DNA of 7,001 bases from positions 1 to 7,001 of the forward strand of contig CAZLLV010000087.1 of NCBI GenBank assembly GCA_964560325.1, written 5' to 3'. Positions 1 to 6,463 of the stretch are shown here, piece by piece (within the stretch, counting starts at the first letter, position 1; every line of letters begins with the position of its first letter). A model generated the notes under the pieces. That model did not search any database, was not told the origin of the DNA, and saw nothing but the letters and a program-made list of their open reading frames with translations. Made by a program: the position numbers and the translations under genes. The stretch comes from CAZLLV01 sp964560325. Lineage in GTDB: Bacteria > Acidobacteriota > Thermoanaerobaculia > Multivoradales > DATKCC01.

Positions 1-303
1 GGCGAGCCAGATGAGGACCAGCTCCTCGGCGGCCACGGAGACGGAGAGGTGCTGGGGGACGACGATCAGGCCCGGGCTGCGCTCCGCCTGCACGGAGGCG
101 CCGAACTCGTGGGGCATCGTCTTCGCGTCGTGGGTCACCAGCACCCGGCCGGCAGCCGCGGCTCGGGCGAGCACCTCGCGATCGGGAACGCCGCGCAGCT
201 CGGCGTCCAGAGCGCTTCGGAAGTCGATCGCCGGTTCCTTGCGAACGGCGGCCCGCAAGATGGTGTGGTTGAGATCGGCGTCCGCCTGGAAGCGGACCTT
301 CAC
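1..303 (-). CDS. DUF5615 PIN-like toxin component, partial (C-terminus beyond the left edge)
   Basis: Reading leftward from a GTG at 303-301 gives 101 residues with no stop before the window edge. The protein begins MKVRFQADADLNHTIL and continues to PDREVLARAAAAGRVLVTHD at about residues 40-59. An N-terminal acidic strand, a mid-protein D/E pair before an alanine-rich helix, and a strand ending in THD are the signature of DUF5615, a small PIN-like nuclease-fold family. Candidate acidic site residues are D8, D10, D41, E43 and D59. Family members are about 110-130 residues, so probably only 10-30 are missing. The GTG overlaps the stop of the DUF433 gene as GTGA, which argues for translational coupling and fixes the start. 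In this family the protein is usually the putative toxin of a DUF433/DUF5615 pair. RNase activity is inferred from fold, not shown by the sequence. Confidence 0.85.
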   Translation of the reverse strand, partial: MKVRFQADADLNHTILRAAVRKEPAIDFRSALDAELRGVPDREVLARAAAAGRVLVTHDAKTMPHEFGASVQAERSPGLIVVPQHLSVSVAAEELVLIWLA

Positions 304-647
304 GAGGCGGCCGGCTCTCGCTGCCGCGCCGCCGCCAGCTTCTGGTAGAAGGTGGGGTCCGCTTCCCGCGCGGCGCGACGCTTCTCTTCGAAGTCGCGAC
401 GGCTCCGCGCCAGGTGCTCGTCGACCGCCTCGTGGTGCGCGAGGTAGTAGGCAATGGCGCCGTAGACCTGCTCGAGCGTGAGGACCGGGAACGCCTGCGC
501 GATCCCCTCGGCGGTCTGGCCTTCGAGGAAGGCGTAGACCACCGAATCGAGCGACACACGGGTGGCTGCGACACAGTAGCCGCCGTCCCTCCGCTCGACG
601 TAGCCGCCGTTGGCGGCGGCGCCCGCAGGATGGGTGTTCGGGCTCAT
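300..647 (-). CDS. DUF433 domain protein, antitoxin-like partner of the DUF5615 protein
   Basis: This 115-residue protein carries a DUF433 core at about residues 16-75: YVERRDGGYCVAATRVSLDS, then the helix-turn-helix-like stretch EGQTAEGIAQAFPVLTLEQV (42-61) and the helix YGAIAYYLAHHEAVDEHL. DUF433 proteins are small winged-helix-like proteins, often encoded just upstream of a DUF5615/PIN-like protein, and are regarded as antitoxins that bind the partner and probably the promoter. The tail after residue 75 is strongly charged (RSRRDFEEKRRAAREAD) and probably helical; such tails are the usual toxin-binding region of antitoxins, which is inferred here. The gene lies 18 bases after permease B and overlaps the next gene by 4 bases. 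The ATG at 647-645 has no strong Shine-Dalgarno. A TAGAAT at 660-655 sits where a leaderless promoter would be. The family call is secure; the antitoxin role rests on context. Confidence 0.88.
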   Translation of the reverse strand: MSPNTHPAGAAANGGYVERRDGGYCVAATRVSLDSVVYAFLEGQTAEGIAQAFPVLTLEQVYGAIAYYLAHHEAVDEHLARSRRDFEEKRRAAREADPTFYQKLAAARQREPAAS

Positions 648-654
648 ATGCCCG

Positions 655-660
655 ATTCTA
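655..660 (-). promoter_or_regulatory. Possible -10 element (TAGAAT) for a leaderless DUF433 mRNA
   Basis: TAGAAT on the minus strand is one mismatch from the TATAAT consensus and ends 7 bases before the DUF433 ATG. Transcription from it would begin at or next to the start codon. There is no recognisable -35 at the usual distance (the sequence there is inside the permease B 3' end and is GC-rich), and only a run of G (665-661), 13 bases from the ATG, resembles a ribosome site. A toxin-antitoxin pair would be expected to have its own promoter, so this is plausible but weak. Confidence 0.3.
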
Positions 661-665
661 CCCCC

Positions 666-3092
666 CTACTCCCCGCGCAGGGCGACGATCGGGTCGACGG
701 CGGCGGCGCGGCGGGCGGGCATCCAGCTCGCGAGCAGGGTGACGGCGGCGAGGACGAGGGCGACGGTGACGACCGCCATCGGCTCGACCGTGCCGAGACC
801 GTTCATCACGCTGCCGACGAGGCGGGTGACGCCGATCACGCCGGGGATGCCGAGGCCGAGGCCGAGGCCGGCGAGGAGGAGGCCCTGCTTCGTCACCATG
901 CCGCGCACCTCGGCGCCGCGCGCGCCGAGCGCCATACGCACGCCGATCTCGTGGGTGCGCTGGGCGACCGAGTAGGCGAGCACGCCGTAGGTGCCGAGGG
1001 CGGCGAGCAGGAGCGCCAGGAAGCCGAAGGCGCCGAGGATGGTCGTCATCACCTGCATGCCGACGAAGAACTGGCTGGTGAACTCGTCGAGCGGCTGGAC
1101 CGGGGACAGGACGAGCCCCGGATCGTAGGCGGCGAGCGCGTCGCGCACCGCGTTGCCCAGGGCGGACGGATCGCCTCCGGCGCGCAGCGTGACCGCGGCC
1201 GCGGTCGTCGCCTTCTCCTGGGCGAGCGGCAGATAGAGCACCGGCTGGTCGCCGGACTCGACGAAGATCGAGTGCCGCAGGTTCGGCACCACGCCGACGA
1301 TCCGCCGCGCCTCGCCTTCGAGGGTGACCGTCCGGCCGACCGGATCGCTCCCCGGCCAGTGCATCTCGGCGAGCTTCCGGTTGACCAGCGCCACCGGCGC
1401 CGACCCCGGGACGTCGCTCGAATCGAACCCGCGCCCGGCGGCGACCGGCACGCGGAGCGTGTCGAGGTAGCCCGCGTCGATCGCCACCGTGGCCGCCGCC
1501 GGCGCCGCCTCGCCATCCGGCGCCGGGGCACCGTCGACCGTGTACGGGCGTGTGACGAGGAAGGGCGTCCGCGGCCGGCTCGACGAGGCCGAGGCCGCCT
1601 CCACGCCGGGCAAGGCCTCGAGCCGCCGTACGACCTCTTCGAACGCAGCCGCCCGCTCGGCATCGCTCGCCCCGTCGGCCGCCGGGAGCTCGACCCGCAC
1701 CGTCGCGAGATCGGCGGTCGCGAAGCCGGGATCGACGTTCTGGATCTGGAGGAACCCGCGCACCAGCACGGCACCGCCACCCAGGAGCATCAGCGAGAGC
1801 GCGATCTCGGCGACCACCAGGGCGCGGCTCGCGAGACGGCGCCGGCCGCCCAGCGCCCCGCCCCGCCCGCCCTCCTTCAGAGTCGATTGGAGAGGCATGC
1901 GCGCCGCCTGCACCGCCGGCAGGCTGCCGACCAGGAGGCCGGCGAGGATCGAGATGCCGGCGGTGAAGAGCACCACGTTGACATCGACCGTCGGCAGCCA
2001 GAACGCGGGCAGCCGGGCGGACATCGCTTCCGCCACCAGCCGGGTGGCGACCCACCCCAGCCCGAGGCCGAGGAGACCCCCGGCGGCGGACGCGACCAGC
2101 GCCTCGGTGGTGAGCTGGCGGGCGATCCGGAACCGTCCGGCGCCCAGGCTGGCGCGCACCGCGAGCTCGGTGACCCGCCCCTGGGTGCGGACCAGGAAGA
2201 GGTTCGCCACGTTGGCGCAGGCGATCAGCAGCACGAAGACGAGGGCGCCCTGGAGCAGGCCGAGGAGCTGCCGGTCCTGCGCCGAGATGCTCTGGTCCTG
2301 CATGTTCAGCGTCTCGACGACGTAGCCGCGGTTCGCCTCCGGGTGCTCGGCCGCCAGCCGCTCGCCGAGCGCCGCCATCGCGGTCCCCGCGCGCTCGGTC
2401 GTCACCCCGGGCGCCAGCCGGCCGACCACCAGCAGCGTGCGGCGGTCGCGCGGCGCGCTCGCCGGATCGAGTGAGAGCGGGCGCCAGAGCTCGATCTGCG
2501 GGTCGAGGAACTGGAAGTCCTCGGGCAGCACGCCGACGACGGTGTGGGCGGTGCCGTTGACGAAGACCTCTCGGCCGAGGACGCCCGGATCGGCGCCGAA
2601 GCGCCGCTCCCAGGCCCGGTGGTCGAGCAGCACCGAGCGCGCGGCGGCCCCCGGCGCGCCCTCCTCGGCCAGCAACGCACGGCCGAGCCGCGGCGAGACG
2701 CCGAGCACCGGGAAGAGCTCCGGGGTCGCCGAGGCGGTGGTCACCGGCTCGCCGCGCTCGGCGTCGCCCCGGAGCGACAGGGTGGCGAAGTCGATCGACA
2801 GCGCCGCCAGCTCGGAGAAGCTCTCCTGCCGCTCGCGCCAGTCGAGGAAGTTGGCGGCGGAGGCGGCATTGATCTGCCCGGCCGCCGACGGGTCCTGGTA
2901 CTCGCTCACCCAGGCGAGCCGCTCCGGCTCCTCGTACGGCATCGGCCGCAGCATCAGCGCGTTCAAGAGGCTGAAGACGGCGGTATTGCCGGCGATCGCG
3001 AGGGCGAGCGAGCCGACCGCGAGGGCGGTGATGGCGGGGGCGCGCCGGAGGGCGCGCAGGCCGTAGCGGATGTCCTGGATCGAGGCGTCCAT
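666..3092 (-). CDS. ADOP-type ABC permease B (two MacB periplasmic domains, two FtsX domains)
   Basis: This 808-residue inner-membrane protein starts MDASIQDIRYGLRALRRAPA, the usual opening of acidobacterial duplicated orphan permeases. The order is TM1 (about 22-45); MacB-like periplasmic domain 1 (about 46-270); first FtsX domain with TM helices near 276-301, 330-352 and 372-397; TM5 (424-446); periplasmic domain 2 (about 450-675); and second FtsX domain with TM helices near 680-707, 735-757 and 770-792. The cytoplasmic coupling segments are TELAVRASLGAGR (308-320) and HEIGVRMALGAR (714-725). The short end is VDPIVALRGE. FtsX/MacB-family permeases need a separate ATPase and typically act by mechanotransmission across the envelope; the substrate cannot be told. 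No ATPase gene adjoins. The ATG at 3092-3090 is chosen because AGGAGG lies 8 bases upstream and homology begins there; a GTG 39 bases earlier is in frame but includes the ribosome site. Length is normal and no frameshift is seen. Confidence 0.93.
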   Translation of the reverse strand: MDASIQDIRYGLRALRRAPAITALAVGSLALAIAGNTAVFSLLNALMLRPMPYEEPERLAWVSEYQDPSAAGQINAASAANFLDWRERQESFSELAALSIDFATLSLRGDAERGEPVTTASATPELFPVLGVSPRLGRALLAEEGAPGAAARSVLLDHRAWERRFGADPGVLGREVFVNGTAHTVVGVLPEDFQFLDPQIELWRPLSLDPASAPRDRRTLLVVGRLAPGVTTERAGTAMAALGERLAAEHPEANRGYVVETLNMQDQSISAQDRQLLGLLQGALVFVLLIACANVANLFLVRTQGRVTELAVRASLGAGRFRIARQLTTEALVASAAGGLLGLGLGWVATRLVAEAMSARLPAFWLPTVDVNVVLFTAGISILAGLLVGSLPAVQAARMPLQSTLKEGGRGGALGGRRRLASRALVVAEIALSLMLLGGGAVLVRGFLQIQNVDPGFATADLATVRVELPAADGASDAERAAAFEEVVRRLEALPGVEAASASSSRPRTPFLVTRPYTVDGAPAPDGEAAPAAATVAIDAGYLDTLRVPVAAGRGFDSSDVPGSAPVALVNRKLAEMHWPGSDPVGRTVTLEGEARRIVGVVPNLRHSIFVESGDQPVLYLPLAQEKATTAAAVTLRAGGDPSALGNAVRDALAAYDPGLVLSPVQPLDEFTSQFFVGMQVMTTILGAFGFLALLLAALGTYGVLAYSVAQRTHEIGVRMALGARGAEVRGMVTKQGLLLAGLGLGLGIPGVIGVTRLVGSVMNGLGTVEPMAVVTVALVLAAVTLLASWMPARRAAAVDPIVALRGE

Positions 3093-3093
3093 C

Positions 3094-3133
3094 GGGTGTT
3101 CCTCCTGCCCCGGCACTACGCCGACGAACACCC
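3094..3133 (-). repeat. Inverted repeat (hairpin) enclosing the permease B ribosome site
   Basis: On the minus strand GGGTGTTC (3133-3126) is the exact reverse complement of GAACACCC (3101-3094). The 8-base arms are separated by 24 bases. Within the loop a second short stem can form between CGGC (3123-3120) and GCCG (3114-3111) with a 5-base loop. The 3' arm ends one base before the ATG, and AGGAGG sits at the loop-stem junction. No T run follows, so it is not an intrinsic terminator. Translational control or an RNA-processing boundary between the two permease cistrons is possible; chance in GC-rich DNA is the alternative. Confidence 0.45.
3101..3106 (-). promoter_or_regulatory. Shine-Dalgarno site deciding the permease B start
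   Basis: AGGAGG, a perfect anti-16S match on the minus strand, is 8 bases from the ATG at 3092-3090. It rules out the longer in-frame GTG at 3131-3129, inside whose coding sequence this site would fall. Its last G is the first paired base of the 3' arm of an inverted repeat (3094-3101 with 3126-3133), so the site may be partly masked in the mRNA. Confidence 0.8.
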
Positions 3134-3154
3134 CGCTGTTTCAGGCCCGGACGG

Positions 3155-5587
3155 CTACTCGCGCAAGGCGTCCATCGGGTCGACTTTCGCGGCCTTCCGG
3201 GCCGGGCGCAGGCACGCGAAGGTGGCGATGGCGAGTAGCACGACCGTCACCGCCGCCAGCGTCACCGGATCCCACGGCGCGACGCCGAAGAGGAGCGTCG
3301 AAGCGAAGCGTCCGAGGGCGAGAGCGCCGACCAGGCCGAGCACCACGCCGAGGCCGGTCATCGCCAGCCCCTGCCGCGCGACCAGGCGGAGCACGTCGGC
3401 CGGGCGCGCGCCGAGCGCCATGCGGGTGCCGATCTCGCGGCGCCGCTGGCTGACCGAGAAGGCCAGGACGCCGTAGACGCCGACCGCGGCGAGCACCACC
3501 GCGAGCGCGCCGAACGAGACCAGCAGGAACATCGAGACCCGGCGCGTGACCAGGCTCTCCCGGATCTGCTTCTCCATCGTCACGCCGCCGAAGACCGGCT
3601 GGTCGGGATCGATCGCCAGCACCGTCCGCCGCAGCGGCTCGACCAGCGCCTCCGGGTCGCCCGCCGTGCGCAGCGCGAAGGTCATCGCGCTCTCGGGCCG
3701 CTGCCGGTAGGGGAAGTAGATCGTCTCCTTCTCGACCTCCCGCTCGAGCTCGAAGATCTTCACCGGCTCGACCACGCCGACGATCCGCATCCACCCCTCC
3801 TCGTCGCTCCGGCGCAAGCGGCCGGCGAGCGGGTCGGAGTCGGGGAAGTACTTCTCGACCAGCAGCCGGTCGACCACCACCACCGGCGCCGCGTCGTCCG
3901 TGTCGCGCGCGTCGAAGCCGCGGCCGGCGAGGAGCGCGATGTCCATGGTCTCGAAGTAGTCGTCGTCGACCACCCGCCGCAGCGCGTGGGGCGCCGACTC
4001 CCCCTCCGCCGGCTCGTAGCCCTCGACCGCGTAGGAGCCGGACGACGAGCTGCCGGAGAACGGCGCCATCGAGACGAGCCCGGCGCTCTCGACGCCCGGC
4101 AGCGCGCGCACCCGCTCGATCGCGCGTTCGTAGAAGGCGGCGATCTCCCGCGGCTCTGCGTACTTCGCCTCGGGCAGCTCGACCTGGGTGAGGAGCAGGT
4201 TCTCGGTCGCGAAGCCAGGGTCCTCGCCGGCGAGCGCCGCGAGCGTGCGCACCAGCAGGCCCGCGCCGACCAGAAGCACCAGGGCGATCGCCACCTCGGC
4301 GACCACCAGCGCCTGGCGCACGCGCGCCGCCCGCCGGCCGCCGCCCGAGCCGCGCCCCTCTTCGTTCAGGGTCGCGGCCGGGGTCGAGCGCAGCACCGAA
4401 ACCACCGGAAAGACGCCGAACAGGACACCGGTCAGGACCGCGAGGCCGAAGGTGAAGGCGAGCACCACCGGGTCGAGCCCGACCTCGAGACCTCGGAGCG
4501 CCGTGTCGAGCCCGAGCCAGGAGACGAGCTTGACACCCACCACGCCGATGCCGATCCCGATCACGCCGCCCGCGAGCGCCAGGGCGAGACTCTCGCCGAA
4601 GAGCTGGCGCGCCAGCCGGCCCGGGCCGGCGCCCATGGCGGTGCGCACCGCGAGCACCTTGTGCCGCCCGGAGAGCCGGGCGAGCAGCAGGTTGGCGACA
4701 TTGAAGCAGGCGATCAGGAGGACCAGCACGACGACGCCCTGGAGCAGCAGCAGCATCGGCTCGAGGTCGCCAAAGCGGTCCTCCCGCAGACTGACGACGG
4801 TGCCGCCGAAGCCGGCCGACTTCCAGAACTCCGCCGCCTCCGGGAAGCGCTCGACGTTCGCGGCGTGGATCGCGTCGACCTGCTGCTGCGCCCGCTCGAT
4901 CGTGGCGCCGGGTGCGAGCTTTGCCACCGACTGGAAGCTCTCGTAGCCGCGCGACTCGTCCGCCATCTGCTCGGGCGTCGGTGCGAGCGGCTTCCAGAGG
5001 TCGACCCGGTCGCTCGGGAAGGCGAACGCCGCCGGCATCACGCCGAGCACCCGGTGCGGCACGCCGTCGAGCCGGACGTCGCGCCCGACGATTTCCGGAT
5101 CGCCGCCGAAGGCGCGGTGCCAGAGGGTGTCGGAGAGCACCACCACCTGCTCGTGCCCCGGGCGGTCCTCGTCCTCGCCGAACACGCGGCCGGTCTCGGC
5201 GGCGGCCCCGAGGAGCGGGAAGAGGGTCGCGGTGGTGCGCAGGCCGATCACCCGCTCCGGCGCGCTGCCGTCCGCCGAGGTCAGGTTCAGGCTCTCCCAC
5301 GAGTAGAGCGCGCTCTCCTGGAACGCGTCGACACCCGAGCGCCGGTCGAAGTAGTCGGGCACCGAGACCGAGGCCTGGTCGAGGCCCATCTTCGGATAGG
5401 TGTTCCAGACCTGCACCAGGCGCCCGCTGTCCGGGTACGGCAAGGGCTTCAGCAGCACCGCGTGGACGACGCTGAAGATCGCGGTGTTGGCGCCGATGCC
5501 GATGGCGAGGGTGAGGACGGCGAGGACGGCGAGGCCCCCGTCGCGGCGGAAGGCACGGCGCAGGCTGCTGACGATCGATCGGGTCAT
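3155..5587 (-). CDS. ADOP-type ABC permease A (two MacB periplasmic domains, two FtsX domains)
   Basis: This 810-residue protein has the same architecture as permease B, from which it is clearly diverged. It begins MTRSIVSSLRRAFRRDGG, followed by TM1 with the ADOP-typical TLAIGIGANTAIFSVVHAVL (26-45). Periplasmic domain 1 covers about 46-275. FtsX domain 1 has TM helices near 277-303, 333-356 and 373-396. TM5 is at 427-447, periplasmic domain 2 at about 450-680, and FtsX domain 2 has TM helices near 683-710, 740-760 and 774-793. Coupling segments are VLAVRTAMGAGPGR (311-324) and REIGTRMALGAR (717-728). The end, KVDPMDALRE, is typical. The role is as an inner-membrane permease relying on an ATPase encoded elsewhere; substrate unknown. 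The ATG at 5587-5585 has GGGAGAG 6 bases upstream (GGAG core 7 bases) and starts where homology starts. The open frame continues upstream to 5782, but only through the rhomboid gene's 3' end. It lies 64 bases after the rhomboid stop and 62 before permease B. Confidence 0.93.
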   Translation of the reverse strand: MTRSIVSSLRRAFRRDGGLAVLAVLTLAIGIGANTAIFSVVHAVLLKPLPYPDSGRLVQVWNTYPKMGLDQASVSVPDYFDRRSGVDAFQESALYSWESLNLTSADGSAPERVIGLRTTATLFPLLGAAAETGRVFGEDEDRPGHEQVVVLSDTLWHRAFGGDPEIVGRDVRLDGVPHRVLGVMPAAFAFPSDRVDLWKPLAPTPEQMADESRGYESFQSVAKLAPGATIERAQQQVDAIHAANVERFPEAAEFWKSAGFGGTVVSLREDRFGDLEPMLLLLQGVVVLVLLIACFNVANLLLARLSGRHKVLAVRTAMGAGPGRLARQLFGESLALALAGGVIGIGIGVVGVKLVSWLGLDTALRGLEVGLDPVVLAFTFGLAVLTGVLFGVFPVVSVLRSTPAATLNEEGRGSGGGRRAARVRQALVVAEVAIALVLLVGAGLLVRTLAALAGEDPGFATENLLLTQVELPEAKYAEPREIAAFYERAIERVRALPGVESAGLVSMAPFSGSSSSGSYAVEGYEPAEGESAPHALRRVVDDDYFETMDIALLAGRGFDARDTDDAAPVVVVDRLLVEKYFPDSDPLAGRLRRSDEEGWMRIVGVVEPVKIFELEREVEKETIYFPYRQRPESAMTFALRTAGDPEALVEPLRRTVLAIDPDQPVFGGVTMEKQIRESLVTRRVSMFLLVSFGALAVVLAAVGVYGVLAFSVSQRRREIGTRMALGARPADVLRLVARQGLAMTGLGVVLGLVGALALGRFASTLLFGVAPWDPVTLAAVTVVLLAIATFACLRPARKAAKVDPMDALRE

Positions 5588-5592
5588 GGCGG

Positions 5593-5599
5593 CTCTCCC
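5593..5599 (-). promoter_or_regulatory. Shine-Dalgarno site deciding the permease A start
   Basis: GGGAGAG on the minus strand, with its GGAG core at 5598-5595, lies 7 bases from the ATG at 5587-5585. It supports that ATG over the 65-codon in-frame extension reaching back to 5782. A second purine-rich stretch, GGGAGGAA (5614-5607), lies 19 bases from the ATG, too far to serve this start. Confidence 0.7.
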
Positions 5600-5601
5600 A
5601 G

Positions 5602-5624
5602 GGCGGTTCCTCCCGCCACTACGC
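5602..5624 (-). repeat. Leader element of permease A, also found upstream of permease B
   Basis: On the plus strand, GTTCCTCC (5606-5613), GCC (5615-5617) and ACTACGC (5618-5624) match GTTCCTCC (3098-3105), GCC (3107-3109) and ACTACGC (3115-3121) upstream of permease B, with one substitution and a 5-base insertion in the second copy. In the permease A copy, GGCGG (5617-5613) and CCGCC (5606-5602) on the minus strand can form a 5-base stem with GAGGAA in the loop. In the B copy the same GAGGA lies in the functional Shine-Dalgarno. No T run follows, so it is not a terminator. Shared ancestry from the gene duplication is the simplest reading. Confidence 0.45.
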
Positions 5625-5651
5625 GCGAGGCACCGAAGGGTTCCAACTCGA

Positions 5652-6374
5652 TCAACGCCAGGCCGCGGGCGGCGGCCGGCGCGGCCGCGCATCGTCGCGG
5701 GGACCGCGCCGGCCACCGCGCAGGAGGAGCAGGAGCGGGCCGGCGAGAAAGCCTCCGATGTGCGCGAACCAGGCCACACCACCGGCCTCCGCGCTGGTCT
5801 CGGCGCCGAGCGAGGCGAGGCCGGAGACGAACTGGAGCACGAACCAGAACGGCAGGAAGAAGATCGCCGGCACCTCGATCGTGGTGATCAGGAAGCCGAG
5901 GAAGACGAGCGTGTGGATGCGCGCCCTCGGGTGCAGGAAGAGGTACGCGCCGAGCACGCCGGCGATCGCGCCGCTCGCCCCGACCGTCGGCACCAGCAGG
6001 CCGGGCGAGGCGACCGCCTGCGCGTAGGTGGCGGCGAAGCCGCACGCGAGGTAGAAGAGCGCGAAGCGGAAGTGCCCCAGGCGGTCCTCCACGTTGTCGC
6101 CGAAGATCCAGAGGAAGAGCATGTTGCCGCCGATGTGGAGAAACCCTCCGTGCAGGAACATCGACAGCAGCGCGTTGTCGAGCTGGAGGTCGCCCCCCGG
6201 AAACGGCCCGCCGCCGAACATCCGGGCGGGCACGAAGGCGGCGCTCACCAGGAACTCCTGGAGGCGGGCCCCAAGCGAGAGCTGGTAGACGAAGAGGGCG
6301 ACGTTCGCGACGATCAGCGCGACCGTGACGATCGGGGGCCGGTGCCGCGGGTTGTGGTCGCGCAGCGGAAGCAT
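5652..6374 (-). CDS. Rhomboid-family intramembrane serine protease
   Basis: This 240-residue polytopic membrane protein has all rhomboid signatures. MFLHGGFLHIGGNMLFLW (72-89) supplies H75, H80 and N84 of the second membrane segment, GASGAIAG (132-139) supplies the nucleophile S134, and WFAHIGGFLAG (202-212) supplies the catalytic H205. Membrane segments lie near 14-33, 67-91, 101-122, 129-147, 153-173 and 202-218, with a further hydrophobic stretch at 170-190. The tail after 219 is arginine/proline-rich and cytoplasmic or disordered. Rhomboids cut substrate helices inside the bilayer using a Ser-His dyad, with the histidine and asparagine of segment 2 helping to form the oxyanion hole. The opening LPLRDHNPRHRPPIVT is typical of the bacterial soluble-N-tail subtype, so the ATG at 6374-6372 is probably right, although no purine-rich ribosome site precedes it (the preceding bases are CTTCCCCTCC). 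It is first of the leftward genes. The substrate is unknown and a functional link to the permeases is unproven. Confidence 0.94.
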   Translation of the reverse strand: MLPLRDHNPRHRPPIVTVALIVANVALFVYQLSLGARLQEFLVSAAFVPARMFGGGPFPGGDLQLDNALLSMFLHGGFLHIGGNMLFLWIFGDNVEDRLGHFRFALFYLACGFAATYAQAVASPGLLVPTVGASGAIAGVLGAYLFLHPRARIHTLVFLGFLITTIEVPAIFFLPFWFVLQFVSGLASLGAETSAEAGGVAWFAHIGGFLAGPLLLLLRGGRRGPRDDARPRRPPPAAWR

Positions 6375-6463
6375 GGAGGGGAAGCGTAGCAGGAGGGCGG
6401 GCGCGCGTTTCGCGCTAGATTCGCCGTATCGCCATCGATCCCCTACCGTTCCGGAGCCACCCC
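6375..6463. promoter_or_regulatory. Divergent promoter region between the rhomboid and DUF6265 genes
   Basis: This 89-base gap separates divergently read genes, so it should hold promoters for both. No strong -35/-10 pair is visible. Candidates for a -10 are TAGATT (6416-6421, plus) for the rightward gene and TACGCT (6388-6383, minus), which ends 8 bases before the rhomboid ATG and would give a nearly leaderless mRNA. A short perfect dyad, GCGCG-TTT-CGCGC (6403-6415), lies between the two and could be an operator. The region is still GC-rich, and these assignments are weak. Confidence 0.4.
6453..6456 (+). promoter_or_regulatory. Shine-Dalgarno site of the DUF6265 gene
   Basis: GGAG lies 7 bases before the ATG at 6464-6466. 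It supports that start, from which a clean signal peptide is translated at once. Confidence 0.6.

Noticed and set aside
658..2055. Second minus-strand open frame (465 codons) within permease B
   Set aside because: It is an out-of-frame shadow of permease B with no domain and arginine-rich composition.
414..2474. Long plus-strand open frame (686 codons) opposite permease B and the DUF433 gene
   Set aside because: It is antisense to genes with clear family matches. Its translation is dominated by Arg, Gly, Glu, Asp, His and Ala with no domain, as expected from high-GC antisense frames that seldom meet stops.
3141..5300. Second minus-strand open frame (719 codons) within permease A
   Set aside because: It is the shifted frame of a gene whose own frame gives a full, well-ordered ADOP permease. 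The translation is Arg/Ala/Gly-rich with no membrane pattern.
5602..5617. Hairpin after the rhomboid gene as a transcription terminator
   Set aside because: The stem is only 5 bases and no T run follows on the minus strand.
5588..5782. 65-codon upstream extension of permease A starting at GTG 5782
   Set aside because: It would overlap the rhomboid 3' end by about 130 bases and its residues match nothing in the family. The ATG at 5587 has a good ribosome site.
3986..5887. Long plus-strand open frame (633 codons) opposite permease A and the rhomboid gene
   Set aside because: It is low-complexity and charged, spans two real genes and their gap on the other strand, and has no recognisable motif.
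6403..6415. GCGCG-TTT-CGCGC dyad as a terminator
   Set aside because: It lies between divergent genes where no transcript needs ending, and it lacks a T run on either side. It was kept only as a possible operator.
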